Assembly: GCA_040754815.1 (NCBI GenBank)
Contig: JBFMBX010000007.1
Location: forward strand, 134,896-198,895
Direction: 5' to 3'
DNA length: 64,000 bases
Origin: Bellilinea sp040754815
GTDB lineage: Bacteria > Chloroflexota > Anaerolineae > Anaerolineales > Anaerolineaceae
The notes under the pieces are model-generated. The model was not told where the DNA came from and searched no databases. It saw only the letters and a list, made by a program, of their open reading frames with translations. The position numbers and the translations under genes were made by a program. Shown here one piece after another: positions 8,600-17,541 of the stretch. The first letter of the stretch is position 1. Each line of letters starts with the position of its first letter.

Positions 8600-9355
8600 T
8601 CAGGGAATTTGATAGCGTTTTTTCATCATCACCCACTGTTCCGCCGAGCAGGAAGGGGACGGCAGCGGCATATCATCCGGGCAGGAATGCACCGCAAAAT
8701 ACGGCCCGCAGGCATCCGTACAGGTTGCCACGATGCAGGGGTTGCCGTTCGGATCAATGCGGCATTCGGTCTCGCAGGAAACGTTCTGGCCGCGCTGCTC
8801 GCAGGCCGTGTTCAGGTAACCCACAGGCGTGGGCGGAACCACGAAAACCAGCGGAATGGTCAGTGTACTGCGGTAAACTTCTGCCCCGCTTTCGGCATTC
8901 AGAAAAACCAGCGGTAAGGGCTGATCAATTGCCGGTTTCGAAAGTCCCTGACAAAACAACCTGCCGGCATAACGTTCATCCACCGAGCACTGATACTCTT
9001 TGCCGTCCAGTTTCAAAAGCAGGGGTTGAGCAATGCCCGGCAGGTGAAACTGAATCATCCAGCCGAAGGGGCTGCTTTCCAGCGTAATCACCCGCAGGGA
9101 GGAAAAATCGGCCAGCGGAGCCGGTGTTGAGGTCACCGTTGGAGTGGGCAGACTGGTTGGGGTGGCGGTCGGTGTCGCGGTGGGTTGAACTTCCGCCGTT
9201 GCCGTGGGCAGGGGCGTTGAACTGGCAACCGCCGCAACCGTTGGGCTTTCCGTTGGGGCAGCGGAAGCCGCCTGACCGGGCGAGGAAACTTGCGGATTGC
9301 ACGCCGCAACTAAAAACACCAAAAGAGACAACAACCAGAACCGGTATTGCTTCAT
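8600..9355 (-). CDS. Cys-rich lipoprotein, paralogue 1
   Basis: A 251-residue lipoprotein of unknown function. A signal peptide ends in a lipobox (LVAAC) near residue 18, followed by a Thr-Pro spacer to about residue 75 that resembles a cell-surface linker. A folded domain follows with ten Cys residues, including a tail of the form ECRI-x-P-x-G-x-PC, then CG-x-YF-x-VH-x-CP, ending in EQWVMMKKRYQIP. The frame opens at a TTG at 9367, but the ATG at 9355 with a GAGAGAAG site is preferred. The neighbouring upstream gene encodes a clear paralogue with all ten Cys conserved. The position inside a nonulosonate operon suggests a role at the surface where the glycan is displayed, which is inference. 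Confidence 0.85.
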   Translation of the reverse strand: MKQYRFWLLSLLVFLVAACNPQVSSPGQAASAAPTESPTVAAVASSTPLPTATAEVQPTATPTATPTSLPTPTVTSTPAPLADFSSLRVITLESSPFGWMIQFHLPGIAQPLLLKLDGKEYQCSVDERYAGRLFCQGLSKPAIDQPLPLVFLNAESGAEVYRSTLTIPLVFVVPPTPVGYLNTACEQRGQNVSCETECRIDPNGNPCIVATCTDACGPYFAVHSCPDDMPLPSPSCSAEQWVMMKKRYQIP

Positions 9356-9369
9356 TTCTTCTCTCAAAC

Positions 9370-10137
9370 TCAGGGGATATTATAGCGGGCTTTCATTTCG
9401 GCCCACTGTTCATCCGTACACAAGGATGGATAGACATCCACATTCTCCGGGCAGGTATGAACCGAAAAGTACAAACCGCACGAATCGTAACAACTGGCCA
9501 CCACACACGGCTCGCCTTCCGGCGGGATGCGGCATTCCATTTCGCATTTTACATCCAGCCCGCGCTGGGGACAGTTGGGGTCGTAATAACCCTGTGGCAT
9601 GGGGGTAATCACCAGATTTGCCGGGATCGAGGTAACCGCCTCATAAACCACTTCGCTGCTCTCAGGTTCGCGCAGGATCAGCCGCACGGATTGATCCACC
9701 GGCGGTTTGGCCAGTCCGTTGCAAAACAGGCGGTTTGGCGCGCTTTCCGCCAGCTGACACACATAATTAACCCCGTTGAGGGTCAGGTTATAGACCTTTT
9801 GGAGGTTGGGAATTTCCAGAATGATGCTGGCGCCGTCATAGCGGGCGGTAACCCCGATAAAGCGCAGGTTGGAAAACTCCGGCGCCGGGGTGGGGGTTTC
9901 AGTGGGAGGGAGGGTGGGGGTAGGCGTCAGTGTGAGGGTCACTGTCGGCGAGGGCGTGGGGGTAGAATCCACGGTTGGCGTAGAGGTCGGGTAGAGGGCC
10001 GTCATCGCCATAGACAGCGCAGTTTCCTCGATATCGGGGGTAGGCGTGGGTGTCTGCCCCGGTTGACAGGCACTCAGTAAAAAGATGGCAATCAGCGCCA
10101 TGATGATCATGCGGGTAAAGCGGTCACTGTTTTGCAT
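9370..10137 (-). CDS. Cys-rich lipoprotein, paralogue 2
   Basis: A 255-residue lipoprotein, a tandem paralogue of the next gene downstream. The signal peptide has lipobox LLSAC (Cys near residue 24), and a long Thr-Pro linker extends to about residue 90. The C-terminal domain keeps the ten Cys pattern (YVC, LFC, then CPQRG, VKC, MECRI, EPC, ASC, DSC, HTC, SLC) and the end EQWAEMKARYNIP. The folded domain has no family I recognise. Disulfides are expected because the protein is exported. It starts 11 bases after the Gfo/Idh stop and lies 14 bases before its paralogue, so both are in the glycan operon. Confidence 0.85.
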   Translation of the reverse strand: MQNSDRFTRMIIMALIAIFLLSACQPGQTPTPTPDIEETALSMAMTALYPTSTPTVDSTPTPSPTVTLTLTPTPTLPPTETPTPAPEFSNLRFIGVTARYDGASIILEIPNLQKVYNLTLNGVNYVCQLAESAPNRLFCNGLAKPPVDQSVRLILREPESSEVVYEAVTSIPANLVITPMPQGYYDPNCPQRGLDVKCEMECRIPPEGEPCVVASCYDSCGLYFSVHTCPENVDVYPSLCTDEQWAEMKARYNIP

Positions 10138-10148
10138 TCTTTAAGTCC

Positions 10149-11135
10149 TCATAACGAAATGGTCAATCCCTGCCGGGCTGAATCGAGTGCGGCGAGGGCA
10201 ATTTTCAGGGCGCGTTCGCCGTCATCGAGCGTGCACAGCGGCTCGGCTTCGCCGCGCACCACCGCCAGAAAATGGCGCATCTGTTCCAAAAACATCCAGT
10301 TGCGTTCGAAATCGGCCGGCGGTTGGGCGCGGTAAGGCTCGGCATCCCCTCTCCGTTGCCAGGTGAGCATCCCGCTGGCGTTTTCCCAGTTCAGCACGCC
10401 CTCGCTGCCGATCACCTGCAGGGTGTGCTGGGCAGGCTGCTGCGCATAATCCAGATGCACACTGCCAATTGCCCGGTTTTCAAACCCCAGCAGAATTTCC
10501 GCCACCGCATCCAGATTCAGGTCTAATTCCGGCAGGGGGGCGGTCATCGCGCTGACCGTGCGGATTTCTCCCAAGATCATGCGCAGATAATCCAGCGGGT
10601 GGCAGAGGGTCAGCACCACCCCACCGCCCAGTTCCGGGCGGGCAGCATAACTTTGCCGGTAATCTTCCCACGGATGCCAGTTGGGCAGATACTCGCCCCA
10701 GTGCGCCCGCACGGCCAGCGGACGGCCGATTTCCCCGGCGGCGATCACGGCTGCCGCCGTGCGCAGCGTAGGATGAAAACGGAACTGAAAACCCATCAGC
10801 AGTCGCCCGCCGCCCTCGCGCAAGGCAGCGTGCAATTCGTCCAGTCCATCCGGTGAATGGGAAATCGGTTTTTCCATCAGGATATGACATCCCTCGCGCG
10901 CCGCCGGAATGGCCACCGAAAGATGCAGGGCGGTGGGATTGGAGATGATTACCGCATCCGGGCGACGTGCCAGAGCCGCTTCCAGCGTGGTTTCGGTAGG
11001 AAACTGCTCAATCTCGTCGGTCGGCAGGGTGGAGCGATTCGTACGGTAGAGTACAATATCCCGTTCGCCCAGCGCCAGTAAATTACGCAGGTGCCTGCGG
11101 CCAATGGAACCAAAACCAGCGATCAAAAATTTCAT
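10149..11135 (-). CDS. Gfo/Idh/MocA family oxidoreductase
   Basis: An NAD(P)-dependent sugar oxidoreductase of 328 residues. The Rossmann motif GFGSIGRRHL is at about 8-17 and the family signature MEKPISHS near residue 92 supplies the Lys of the EKP motif; GGGVVLTLCHPLDYL holds the conserved Asp-His-type active-site stretch. Members oxidise or reduce sugar hydroxyls, often on nucleotide-activated sugars in glycan loci. The frame opens with a TTG directly before an ATG; the ATG at 11135 has better spacing to GAGGTGA. Its gap to the upstream gene is nine bases. The substrate may be the sugar destined for the nearby CMP-sugar synthetase, but this is inferred. Confidence 0.88.
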   Translation of the reverse strand: MKFLIAGFGSIGRRHLRNLLALGERDIVLYRTNRSTLPTDEIEQFPTETTLEAALARRPDAVIISNPTALHLSVAIPAAREGCHILMEKPISHSPDGLDELHAALREGGGRLLMGFQFRFHPTLRTAAAVIAAGEIGRPLAVRAHWGEYLPNWHPWEDYRQSYAARPELGGGVVLTLCHPLDYLRMILGEIRTVSAMTAPLPELDLNLDAVAEILLGFENRAIGSVHLDYAQQPAQHTLQVIGSEGVLNWENASGMLTWQRRGDAEPYRAQPPADFERNWMFLEQMRHFLAVVRGEAEPLCTLDDGERALKIALAALDSARQGLTISL

Positions 11136-11144
11136 CAAATCACC

Positions 11145-12575
11145 TCATACCAGAGAAAGCAAGTATTCTGCCGTGCGCCTCCCGGCACTGCCATCCGTGA
11201 AGGTCACCTCGCGCTCCACAAAGCGGCGGCGCGCCTCGCGGTCGGCATCCGGCTGCATCAGGTAAAAATTGACCGCTTCGCACACCTGCTCCGCGTTCAG
11301 CGCCACCCGCCCGGCGCCCGCCTGACGAAAACGCAGGTGGGTCGGCCATTCGGCAATTTCAGAAAGCGCCAGCGAAAACTTGCCGGGCGCGTTCCATCCG
11401 CCGGGCGTATCAATGCACACGCTCACAATTGGGCGGTCGTGAATGGCGGTTTCCACCACCATGGTGGAATACACGGTCAGGAATACATCCGCATGGGCCA
11501 TCATCGAGGATTTTTCAGGCATGTCCTCGCCGGAATAATAACCCAGTTCACCTCCCAACGGCACCGGTTCGACCAGATGCACGTGCGGCAATTCACTGAC
11601 CAGTTGCCGAACGCGCCGGGCTTCTTTTTCGTACAGCGAACCGGGGATGAAATGGTTGGGGTGCAGACGGATGAGTAATTGCGCCGGCTGGGCCAGCCGC
11701 TCCTCGGCCACCAGCCGTGCCAGCGCTTCGATATTCGGGTAATTCGGTGCAAAAGTCACAAAACTGGAAGCATAAGCCAGCAGTTTGCGCTGCGGGTCAA
11801 GCCCGTGCAGGGCAAAATATTCCTCGCGGCTCATCTGCCACTGTTTGCGGAAGTAACCATCGTAGGTAGGTATACCGCCGATGTTGACCCGCTCCGCCCG
11901 CCAGTCCGAACCCAACACCAGTTCTTCCTTTTGAATTTCCGACCAGCAGGTAGCGTAATCTACCGGCGCACCGGGCAGGCGGTAACTGCTGGGGTTATCC
12001 CAGCCGATGATCGCCGTGGCGGTGGGAATGCCCTGCCTGACCGCCTCGCGCAGCAGGTAGCGGTCGTAGCGCCAGCCGGGGGTACTGGCAACCACCAGCG
12101 CCGGGCGGTACTTTGCGAACAGGTCGGTGTAAATCTGCGGTGTGTAACGCATTTGAAAGTTAACCAAAGCCCGCCGCGCCGCAGCCGAATTGCGCAAAAC
12201 GGCCGTTGCAGTGCGGATGATGGGCATCAGCAATTTGCCCCGCCGCGAGGTCTCGTACTGCATCTGGCGCATGTGGCCGTCCATGGCGTTGGTATTAATG
12301 CGCCGTGAACCGCCCATCCAGCGCAGGAAGTGCAGCCAGTATTGCAGGCTGTGATCGTGAGTTTCAAAATAATGGCGCGCCTGTTTGAGCCGCAGCCCCT
12401 CCACAATCAGGCCCGGCTGCCCAAAGCGGCGTTGAATCTGCTCCACCAGACCGTCATCGGTCAGTAAAACCACCTCAACCCCGCCGTTCAGCAGGGTGGG
12501 CAGCACATCCGTCTGTAAAAAATACACCACGGCCAATCCGTGATCGGCACTGATTAAAATGCGTTTATCACTCAT
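11145..12575 (-). CDS. GT-B-like surface glycan transferase, family uncertain
   Basis: A soluble 476-residue protein with no signal peptide. The N-terminus (ISADHGLAVVYFLQTDVLP) looks like the first Rossmann strand and helix of a GT-B enzyme. The second half has LLIRLHPNHFIPGSLYEKE followed by a MMAHADVFLTVYSTMVVETAIHD block, the arrangement seen in CDP-glycerol glycerophosphotransferase and capsule-type transferases, where the Ser-Thr segment contacts the donor. This is the second of three such proteins in the operon. It could be a nucleotide-sugar or CMP-alcohol transferase; the precise family needs a profile search. A GAGG-type ribosome site is distant and weak. Confidence 0.65.
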   Translation of the reverse strand: MSDKRILISADHGLAVVYFLQTDVLPTLLNGGVEVVLLTDDGLVEQIQRRFGQPGLIVEGLRLKQARHYFETHDHSLQYWLHFLRWMGGSRRINTNAMDGHMRQMQYETSRRGKLLMPIIRTATAVLRNSAAARRALVNFQMRYTPQIYTDLFAKYRPALVVASTPGWRYDRYLLREAVRQGIPTATAIIGWDNPSSYRLPGAPVDYATCWSEIQKEELVLGSDWRAERVNIGGIPTYDGYFRKQWQMSREEYFALHGLDPQRKLLAYASSFVTFAPNYPNIEALARLVAEERLAQPAQLLIRLHPNHFIPGSLYEKEARRVRQLVSELPHVHLVEPVPLGGELGYYSGEDMPEKSSMMAHADVFLTVYSTMVVETAIHDRPIVSVCIDTPGGWNAPGKFSLALSEIAEWPTHLRFRQAGAGRVALNAEQVCEAVNFYLMQPDADREARRRFVEREVTFTDGSAGRRTAEYLLSLV

Positions 12576-12601
12576 AAATCGCGAGGATGAACCTCCTGCC
12601 T

Positions 12602-13558
12602 TTACTGGCGATCATAATACCAGCGAAAGATCGAATCATACAGTTTCAATAAAAATCCCCGCACCGGCGGAAAATCCAGAAGGGCATTGTGGCGTTTGGG
12701 CGGAGTACGCTCCCCAACTGCCTGACCGCTTTTCAGACCGCGCAGGGTGTTGCTCAAATTCATGGCATAGGGCTGAGTCGGCATCAGCCGCAGCAGGCCG
12801 GCATCGTTCACCCGCTGATCGAGCTGTTTAACCTGCCCCATCGGGCGATCCATGTTGAACGGCAAAAACTGCGCCAGCGTGGCTTTATATGCCGTAAACT
12901 GCCAGTGCGAAGCGCCGGCAATCGCCTGCACCCCGCGGTAGGTGAGGCGTACATCTTCGGTGGTTTCGTAACGCCGGCGGATTTCTTCCTCGCTCTGCCC
13001 AAGGCTCAGGTCAAATTCGCGGAACACTTCCCACGGAATGAACTGCCCGCGCTCAATCTGTACTTCCGGCCGGGCTTCGGCCCATGTCAGTGTGGTGCTG
13101 TAAAACTGGGGGTTGGTGCGGAAGGGACGCGCCGTGACCATGCCCACATTGGGGAAAGTTTCCAGTAATTCCACACTGGCTTTGAGCCAGCCGGGGTAGA
13201 ACAACACATCACTGTCGGCATAGGCAATGATTTCTCCCGGCGCACCGCTTAAAATAATATTCCACGCCCCACCCTTGCCGAGGTTTTTCTCGGAAAGGAT
13301 CAGATACTGGATATTACCGGCACGCTGTTCACCCAACAACCAGTCCTGCACCTCGGCGCATGAACCGTTATCAAACACCAGCAGGTCAAAGGGCAAACCG
13401 GCCTCGCGCCGCGCCGATTCAAGGCAAACCTTCAGCACATCCAGCGTTTCGGCATAAAAACCGCTCAGGAACGGGATGTAATTTAACACCGCTACGGTAA
13501 TGCGTTCCGGTTTGGCCACTTCTTTGACAAATTTAGCCGGGTTTTGTCCTACACGCAT
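12602..13558 (-). CDS. Glycosyltransferase family 2
   Basis: A GT-A transferase of 318 residues with N-terminal TVAVLNYIPFLSGF and the FDNGSCAEV block (about residues 62-70), equivalent to the DNxS motif of GT2. AYADSDVLFYPGW near residue 113 supplies a DSD metal-binding motif. The C-terminal part is basic and ends in an amphipathic segment that may touch the membrane. An AAGGAGG ribosome site stands eight bases before the ATG, one of the best in the operon. It lies three bases after the preceding stop. Its role is one linkage in the exported glycan; donor unknown. Confidence 0.83.
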   Translation of the reverse strand: MRVGQNPAKFVKEVAKPERITVAVLNYIPFLSGFYAETLDVLKVCLESARREAGLPFDLLVFDNGSCAEVQDWLLGEQRAGNIQYLILSEKNLGKGGAWNIILSGAPGEIIAYADSDVLFYPGWLKASVELLETFPNVGMVTARPFRTNPQFYSTTLTWAEARPEVQIERGQFIPWEVFREFDLSLGQSEEEIRRRYETTEDVRLTYRGVQAIAGASHWQFTAYKATLAQFLPFNMDRPMGQVKQLDQRVNDAGLLRLMPTQPYAMNLSNTLRGLKSGQAVGERTPPKRHNALLDFPPVRGFLLKLYDSIFRWYYDRQ

Positions 13559-13561
13559 CGC

Positions 13562-14494
13562 TCATCCCTCCTTTCTGAGGTTAGCCGCAAGGCGTTTGCG
13601 CGCTTCGGCATACGCCCGGTAGGGGTGAAAAAGGGCAAAAAACAGCCACGCCAGCGCCGGCGAATGCAGCCGCACCAGCGGGAAGATTTCCACCTCGCGG
13701 CGCAGTTTTTCACCTTTCAGCGGCAAGCGGGAGATGCCCTCAGCGGTCAGGCGGTGGGTGGCATCCGCCAGTTTGAAGATTGTCAACTTGCCCCCACCCA
13801 GCCGCACATTTTCGTCCGTTTCGGGAAGGCGGTAATGCGGCTGACCGCCCGGCAGGTGCGAGTAGTCGTGATTCTGATGCAAAATCATCACGCCCTCGCT
13901 GGCATCCAGCACCGGCATACCGGCCGCCCGCGCGGCGTAAATCATCCAGTTATCCCAGCCGGCGCGCCCCACCGCCATGGGCGGCACTTCGGTAAAGCAG
14001 CCGCGCGGGAAGATGAAATAATCACTGCCGCCGGGCGGGTGGAGCCGTCCTTCATCACGCGCTAGTTGACGCAGTCGTCCAGCCCAGTCGCCTTCAAAAT
14101 CCAGCGGCTGGCGCACATCCACATCCCAGCGCTGCCCGACAATGAGGAAACGCGCAAACTGCGCGGCAGCCCGCCTTGCGGCGGCTATAAAATCCGGCAG
14201 CAGAATAATATCGGCGTTGACATAAGCCATCATGTCGCCGCTGCCGTGCTGTCGGGCTAAATCAAAAATCGAGCGGATCAGCGGCGTGCCGTAAGCGTTG
14301 CGTTCCACCTGCGGTAGATGCCGGATGCCCAGCTCAGCCGCCGTTTCGGCTAACCCCTCTTCATCGCCAATCAGCAGCACTTCCACCTCATCCCCCAGCG
14401 CCAGCCACGAGCGCAGGGCATTGCGCTGAATCAGCGCAATGTGCGGGTTGGTGAACGGCTTTGGCGCGGTGAAAATGGTCAGTAATGGCGGCAT
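13562..14494 (-). CDS. GT-A-like glycosyltransferase
   Basis: A 310-residue protein with FTAPKPFTNPHIALIQRNAL at the N-terminus and a nucleotide-sugar binding layout. MAYVNADIILLPDF near residue 92 gives the NxD form of the metal-binding motif, and a later GGSDYFIFPRGCF stretch resembles the acceptor-side loop of GT2-like proteins. No signal peptide is seen; the C-terminal end is basic with an aromatic segment (ALAWLFFALFHPYRAY) that could lie on the membrane. It is placed between two glycan genes with gaps of three bases on each side. Assignment to a glycosyltransferase is good; the exact family is less certain. Confidence 0.75.
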   Translation of the reverse strand: MPPLLTIFTAPKPFTNPHIALIQRNALRSWLALGDEVEVLLIGDEEGLAETAAELGIRHLPQVERNAYGTPLIRSIFDLARQHGSGDMMAYVNADIILLPDFIAAARRAAAQFARFLIVGQRWDVDVRQPLDFEGDWAGRLRQLARDEGRLHPPGGSDYFIFPRGCFTEVPPMAVGRAGWDNWMIYAARAAGMPVLDASEGVMILHQNHDYSHLPGGQPHYRLPETDENVRLGGGKLTIFKLADATHRLTAEGISRLPLKGEKLRREVEIFPLVRLHSPALAWLFFALFHPYRAYAEARKRLAANLRKEG

Positions 14495-14497
14495 GGC

Positions 14498-15283
14498 TCA
14501 ATTTTCCTTTTTACCAAACCGTTCGTCATACTCGTTGAACCAGTGATGCTGCACACCGGCATTAAGCGACTGCACTTCCGGGTGCTGCAGCCAGACCGGC
14601 AACACATCCAGCCACGAAAGCGGCGGATTATTCTCAAAGAGGGCAAACAAGGCCCGCATGGCGGTCAGGTCTTCGGGCGTGTCCACCGTCCAGCGCAGGT
14701 TGCCGTAATCCTGGCCGGCGTGGATGACATGCACCTTGAACCGCCCCTCCTCCTCGTACAAATACGGCATGACATGCTCGCGTTCGTGCGGTTTATCCGC
14801 CTCCCGCCACGCTCGTTCCAGCGCGGCAAAGGTGCACACTTCCGTATCCAGCCCGATTGGGAAGGTACGCTTCCACGGCGGCGGCAGGCGGTTGGCGGCA
14901 AAATCCACCTGATGCTCGAAAAAGGCTTCCACCGTTTGGTCAATCACCAGCGGGTCAATCAGGGGACAGTCGGCGGTTATGCGCACGATGACATCGGCGC
15001 CGTAAGTCCGCGCAGCCTGATAGAAGCGATCCAGCACATCGAACAGACTCCCGCGAAAGCAGTCATAACCCTCTCGCCGGCAAAATTCTGCCGCCGGGTC
15101 ATCACTGGCATCGGTGGTGGTGGCTACCACCACATGGTGAACGGATTTCGCCAGCCGGACGCGCTCGACCACGTGCGCCAGCATCGGCTTACCGCCCAAA
15201 TCGGCCAGAATTTTCCCCGGCAGGCGGCTGGAAGTCATCCGTCCCTGCACAATAGCCACCACATGCGGTTGGGTTGCTGCCAT
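14498..15283 (-). CDS. SpsF-like cytidylyltransferase
   Basis: A 261-residue nucleotidyltransferase of the SpsF type (spore-coat polysaccharide biosynthesis family). The start VAIVQGRMTSSRLPGKI holds the phosphate-binding loop, VVVATTTDASDDP follows, and VRITADCPLIDP near residue 98 gives the metal-binding Asp residues. SpsF-like proteins activate glycan precursors and often stand next to a NeuB-type synthase (SpsE), as here with one GT4 gene between. The frame opens at a TTG at 15286, but the ATG at 15283 overlaps the upstream stop in ATGA and is preferred. The sugar activated is unknown. Confidence 0.83.
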   Translation of the reverse strand: MAATQPHVVAIVQGRMTSSRLPGKILADLGGKPMLAHVVERVRLAKSVHHVVVATTTDASDDPAAEFCRREGYDCFRGSLFDVLDRFYQAARTYGADVIVRITADCPLIDPLVIDQTVEAFFEHQVDFAANRLPPPWKRTFPIGLDTEVCTFAALERAWREADKPHEREHVMPYLYEEEGRFKVHVIHAGQDYGNLRWTVDTPEDLTAMRALFALFENNPPLSWLDVLPVWLQHPEVQSLNAGVQHHWFNEYDERFGKKEN

Positions 15284-16437
15284 CAATCTTGCTCCTTCAA
15301 CGTGGATGTAATCGGTGAAAGCGGAGAACGGTTCAGCGTCACTGCCAATTGATAGGCTTCCAGCAGGCGCTGGAAATTGACCGGCCAGTTGGCGCGCTGT
15401 TCCGCCAGCCGGCGGGCGGCCTGTCGCATTTGCGCCAGAAATTGAGGTTGCCCCGCCGCCCGTAAAATCCCCTCGCTGATTGCTTTATCATCGCCATCCG
15501 GGAAGAGCCAGCCTTCCTGCCCGTTGGTCACCCATTCGCGGTTTCCCGGAATATCCGAAACCAGCACCGGCAGACCGCTGGCAAGCGCTTCCATCAGCGA
15601 GACAGAGGAACCATCGCTGTGCGATGCGCTGACGTACAAATCGGCGGCCTGATAGTACTGTGGCAACTCATTGCCGTTAATCTGCCCGCCGAAATACACC
15701 TGTTCCAGCACACCTTCCTGCTGGAAGATGGTGCGAATCAAACCGGCCTGCGAGCCGCCGCCCAAAAGCAACAAGCGCAGGCGCGGGTTCTGCCGGGCAG
15801 CCCGTGCAAAACCGCGCGCCACCACATCCACTCCGTAGAGCGGCTCCCAGGTACGCAGTGAAAGCACCACAAAAGCATCCTGCCAGCCGCGCCGGGCGCG
15901 GAATTCCTCCGCTCGAGCGGGGTAAAAGCGGTTCAAATCCACCCCCCATGGGAACAGCACCACCTGCTGCGGGGAAAAACCAAACCGGGCAGCCTTTTCC
16001 TGCACGGCGCGGCAGTCCGCCGCCAGCACCGTTGTATGACGCAGGGTAAAGCGGGTCACCCAGCGCATCCACGCCGAACGGTCGGCATCCAGCAGCATAT
16101 CCGAACCCCAAGACATGGTCACCAGCGGACGAAAACCGCTCATCGCGGCCAAAAAGCCGGCCGACTGCACCGGCCCGGCGTGAATGACATCCGGTTGAAT
16201 CCGCTGGATGACCCGCCGCAAGTCCAGCAGCAGATGCGGGTAATCGCTCCAGCCAACCGGCCGCCTTCCCCCCCGCCAGATCACCTGCTCCACCTGCGGC
16301 GGCAGAGGGCGGTCTTCCAGCTGGCGGTTCTGGCGCTCAAGCCGCAGGTAGTAGATGGTGTGCGACGTTTGCGCCAGCGCGCTCAAAAAGCGGTGGTCAT
16401 GGGGGGTATAATCTCGCGAAAAGTAAAGAACCTTCAC
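15283..16437 (-). CDS. Glycosyltransferase family 4
   Basis: A retaining GT-B transferase of 384 residues. The C-terminal domain has LLLLGGGSQAGL, then YQAADLYVSASHSDGSSVSLMEALASGLPVL, in which the E-x7-E-type motif (SLMEALASGLPVL) binds the nucleotide sugar. The N-terminal domain begins FSRDYTPHDHRFL and contains HAGPVQSAGF. The GTG start overlaps the NeuB stop (GTGA), showing translational coupling to the nonulosonate synthase. It probably acts at the cytoplasmic face on the glycan exported by Wzm/Wzt. Confidence 0.88.
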   Translation of the reverse strand: MKVLYFSRDYTPHDHRFLSALAQTSHTIYYLRLERQNRQLEDRPLPPQVEQVIWRGGRRPVGWSDYPHLLLDLRRVIQRIQPDVIHAGPVQSAGFLAAMSGFRPLVTMSWGSDMLLDADRSAWMRWVTRFTLRHTTVLAADCRAVQEKAARFGFSPQQVVLFPWGVDLNRFYPARAEEFRARRGWQDAFVVLSLRTWEPLYGVDVVARGFARAARQNPRLRLLLLGGGSQAGLIRTIFQQEGVLEQVYFGGQINGNELPQYYQAADLYVSASHSDGSSVSLMEALASGLPVLVSDIPGNREWVTNGQEGWLFPDGDDKAISEGILRAAGQPQFLAQMRQAARRLAEQRANWPVNFQRLLEAYQLAVTLNRSPLSPITSTLKEQD

Positions 16438-17507
16438 TCTCCCAGATCCGTCCAGCGAATTTCTTTACCGTAGGGCAGATCGCGCAGGGCTTTGGTGCCG
16501 ATCACCCGGTCAATCTCCGGCGGCAGAATGGCACCCGGCGTGGCAGGGCGCAGCACATCAATCATCTCGCGGGTGATCACCTCACCGGCACGGATATCGC
16601 GTGCCGCGCGCAGGCAGCGCCGCTGCAAAATGACGGTTTCCCGTTCATTTTCGGCCACCCGTTTGTCGCCATCCCCCAGCGCCATTTCCAGTTCGCGCGT
16701 GCGACTGACCATTTCTTCCCACGCAATCGGGTCGAGCGCAAAGGCGTGATCCGGCCCTTCGCGGGTGTTGTCATCGGTAAAGTGTTTTTCCACCACCCGC
16801 GCACCCAGCGCCACCGCACCCAGCACGGCCGCATGGCCGGGGGTGTGATCCGAAAGCCCCAGCACCACGTTCGGGAACATGGCACGGTAGGTTTTCAGCA
16901 CATTCAGATGCACATGTTTGAAATTTTCGGTGCTGCCGGTGTAGTTGGTGTTGCACTGCATCAGCACCAGCTGCGGGTTGTGCGCCAGCACGGTATGCAC
17001 GGCGCGCTGCACCTCGCCGATGTTGGAAGCACCGGTGGCCAGAAAAACGGGCTTGCCTTTGTGAGCAATGCGTTCGATGGCTTCCAGCCAGTCGATATCA
17101 CCCGAACCGATCTTGTAAACCGACACGTGTTCATCGAGGAAGTCAATTGCCTCAAAGTCATAGGGCGCGGAGAAGTAGTCAATGCCCACCTTTTCGCAGG
17201 TTTCTTTGAGTTCGTAAGTCCATTCAAAGGGAATCGAAGCAGACTGATACACCTCGAACACCGAACGCTTCCAGGTGGCCTGATGAGATTTCTGTGAGCC
17301 GAGTGACTTAAAGCCGTAATCCGAAACGATTTTCGGCGCGGCAAAGTTCTGGAACTTGGCCGCATCGGCACCGGCCTGCTTTGCCAGTTTAATCAGGTAC
17401 TTGGCGCGTTCCAGACTGCCGTCATGGTTGGCGGCAATATCGGCCACAAAGTAAGTGGGATGATTCTCCCCAATCAGACGATTTCCAATCTTGATTTCTA
17501 CAGACAT
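16434..17507 (-). CDS. neuB: N-acetylneuraminate synthase family protein with SAF domain
   Basis: A full-length NeuB-type synthase of 357 residues. The TIM barrel spans about 1-290 (ADIAANHDG near 20-28, AAKFQNF, VYKIGSGDI, FLATGAS, LGLSDHTPG) and the C-terminal SAF domain from about 295 (ARDIRAGEVITREM through PGAILPPEIDRVIG). It should condense phosphoenolpyruvate with an acetamido-hexose to a nonulosonic acid; sialic, legionaminic and pseudaminic acid synthases cannot be told apart by eye. The frame extends to 17558, but the ATG at 17507 follows AAGGAGA at eight bases, so that start is chosen. It follows PseB and the RmlD-like gene. A second, SAF-less homologue lies at 5631-6506. Confidence 0.9.
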   Translation of the reverse strand: MSVEIKIGNRLIGENHPTYFVADIAANHDGSLERAKYLIKLAKQAGADAAKFQNFAAPKIVSDYGFKSLGSQKSHQATWKRSVFEVYQSASIPFEWTYELKETCEKVGIDYFSAPYDFEAIDFLDEHVSVYKIGSGDIDWLEAIERIAHKGKPVFLATGASNIGEVQRAVHTVLAHNPQLVLMQCNTNYTGSTENFKHVHLNVLKTYRAMFPNVVLGLSDHTPGHAAVLGAVALGARVVEKHFTDDNTREGPDHAFALDPIAWEEMVSRTRELEMALGDGDKRVAENERETVILQRRCLRAARDIRAGEVITREMIDVLRPATPGAILPPEIDRVIGTKALRDLPYGKEIRWTDLGE

Positions 17508-17541
17508 CTTGCCGTCTCCTTCTTTCGTAAATTTCGAGCGA

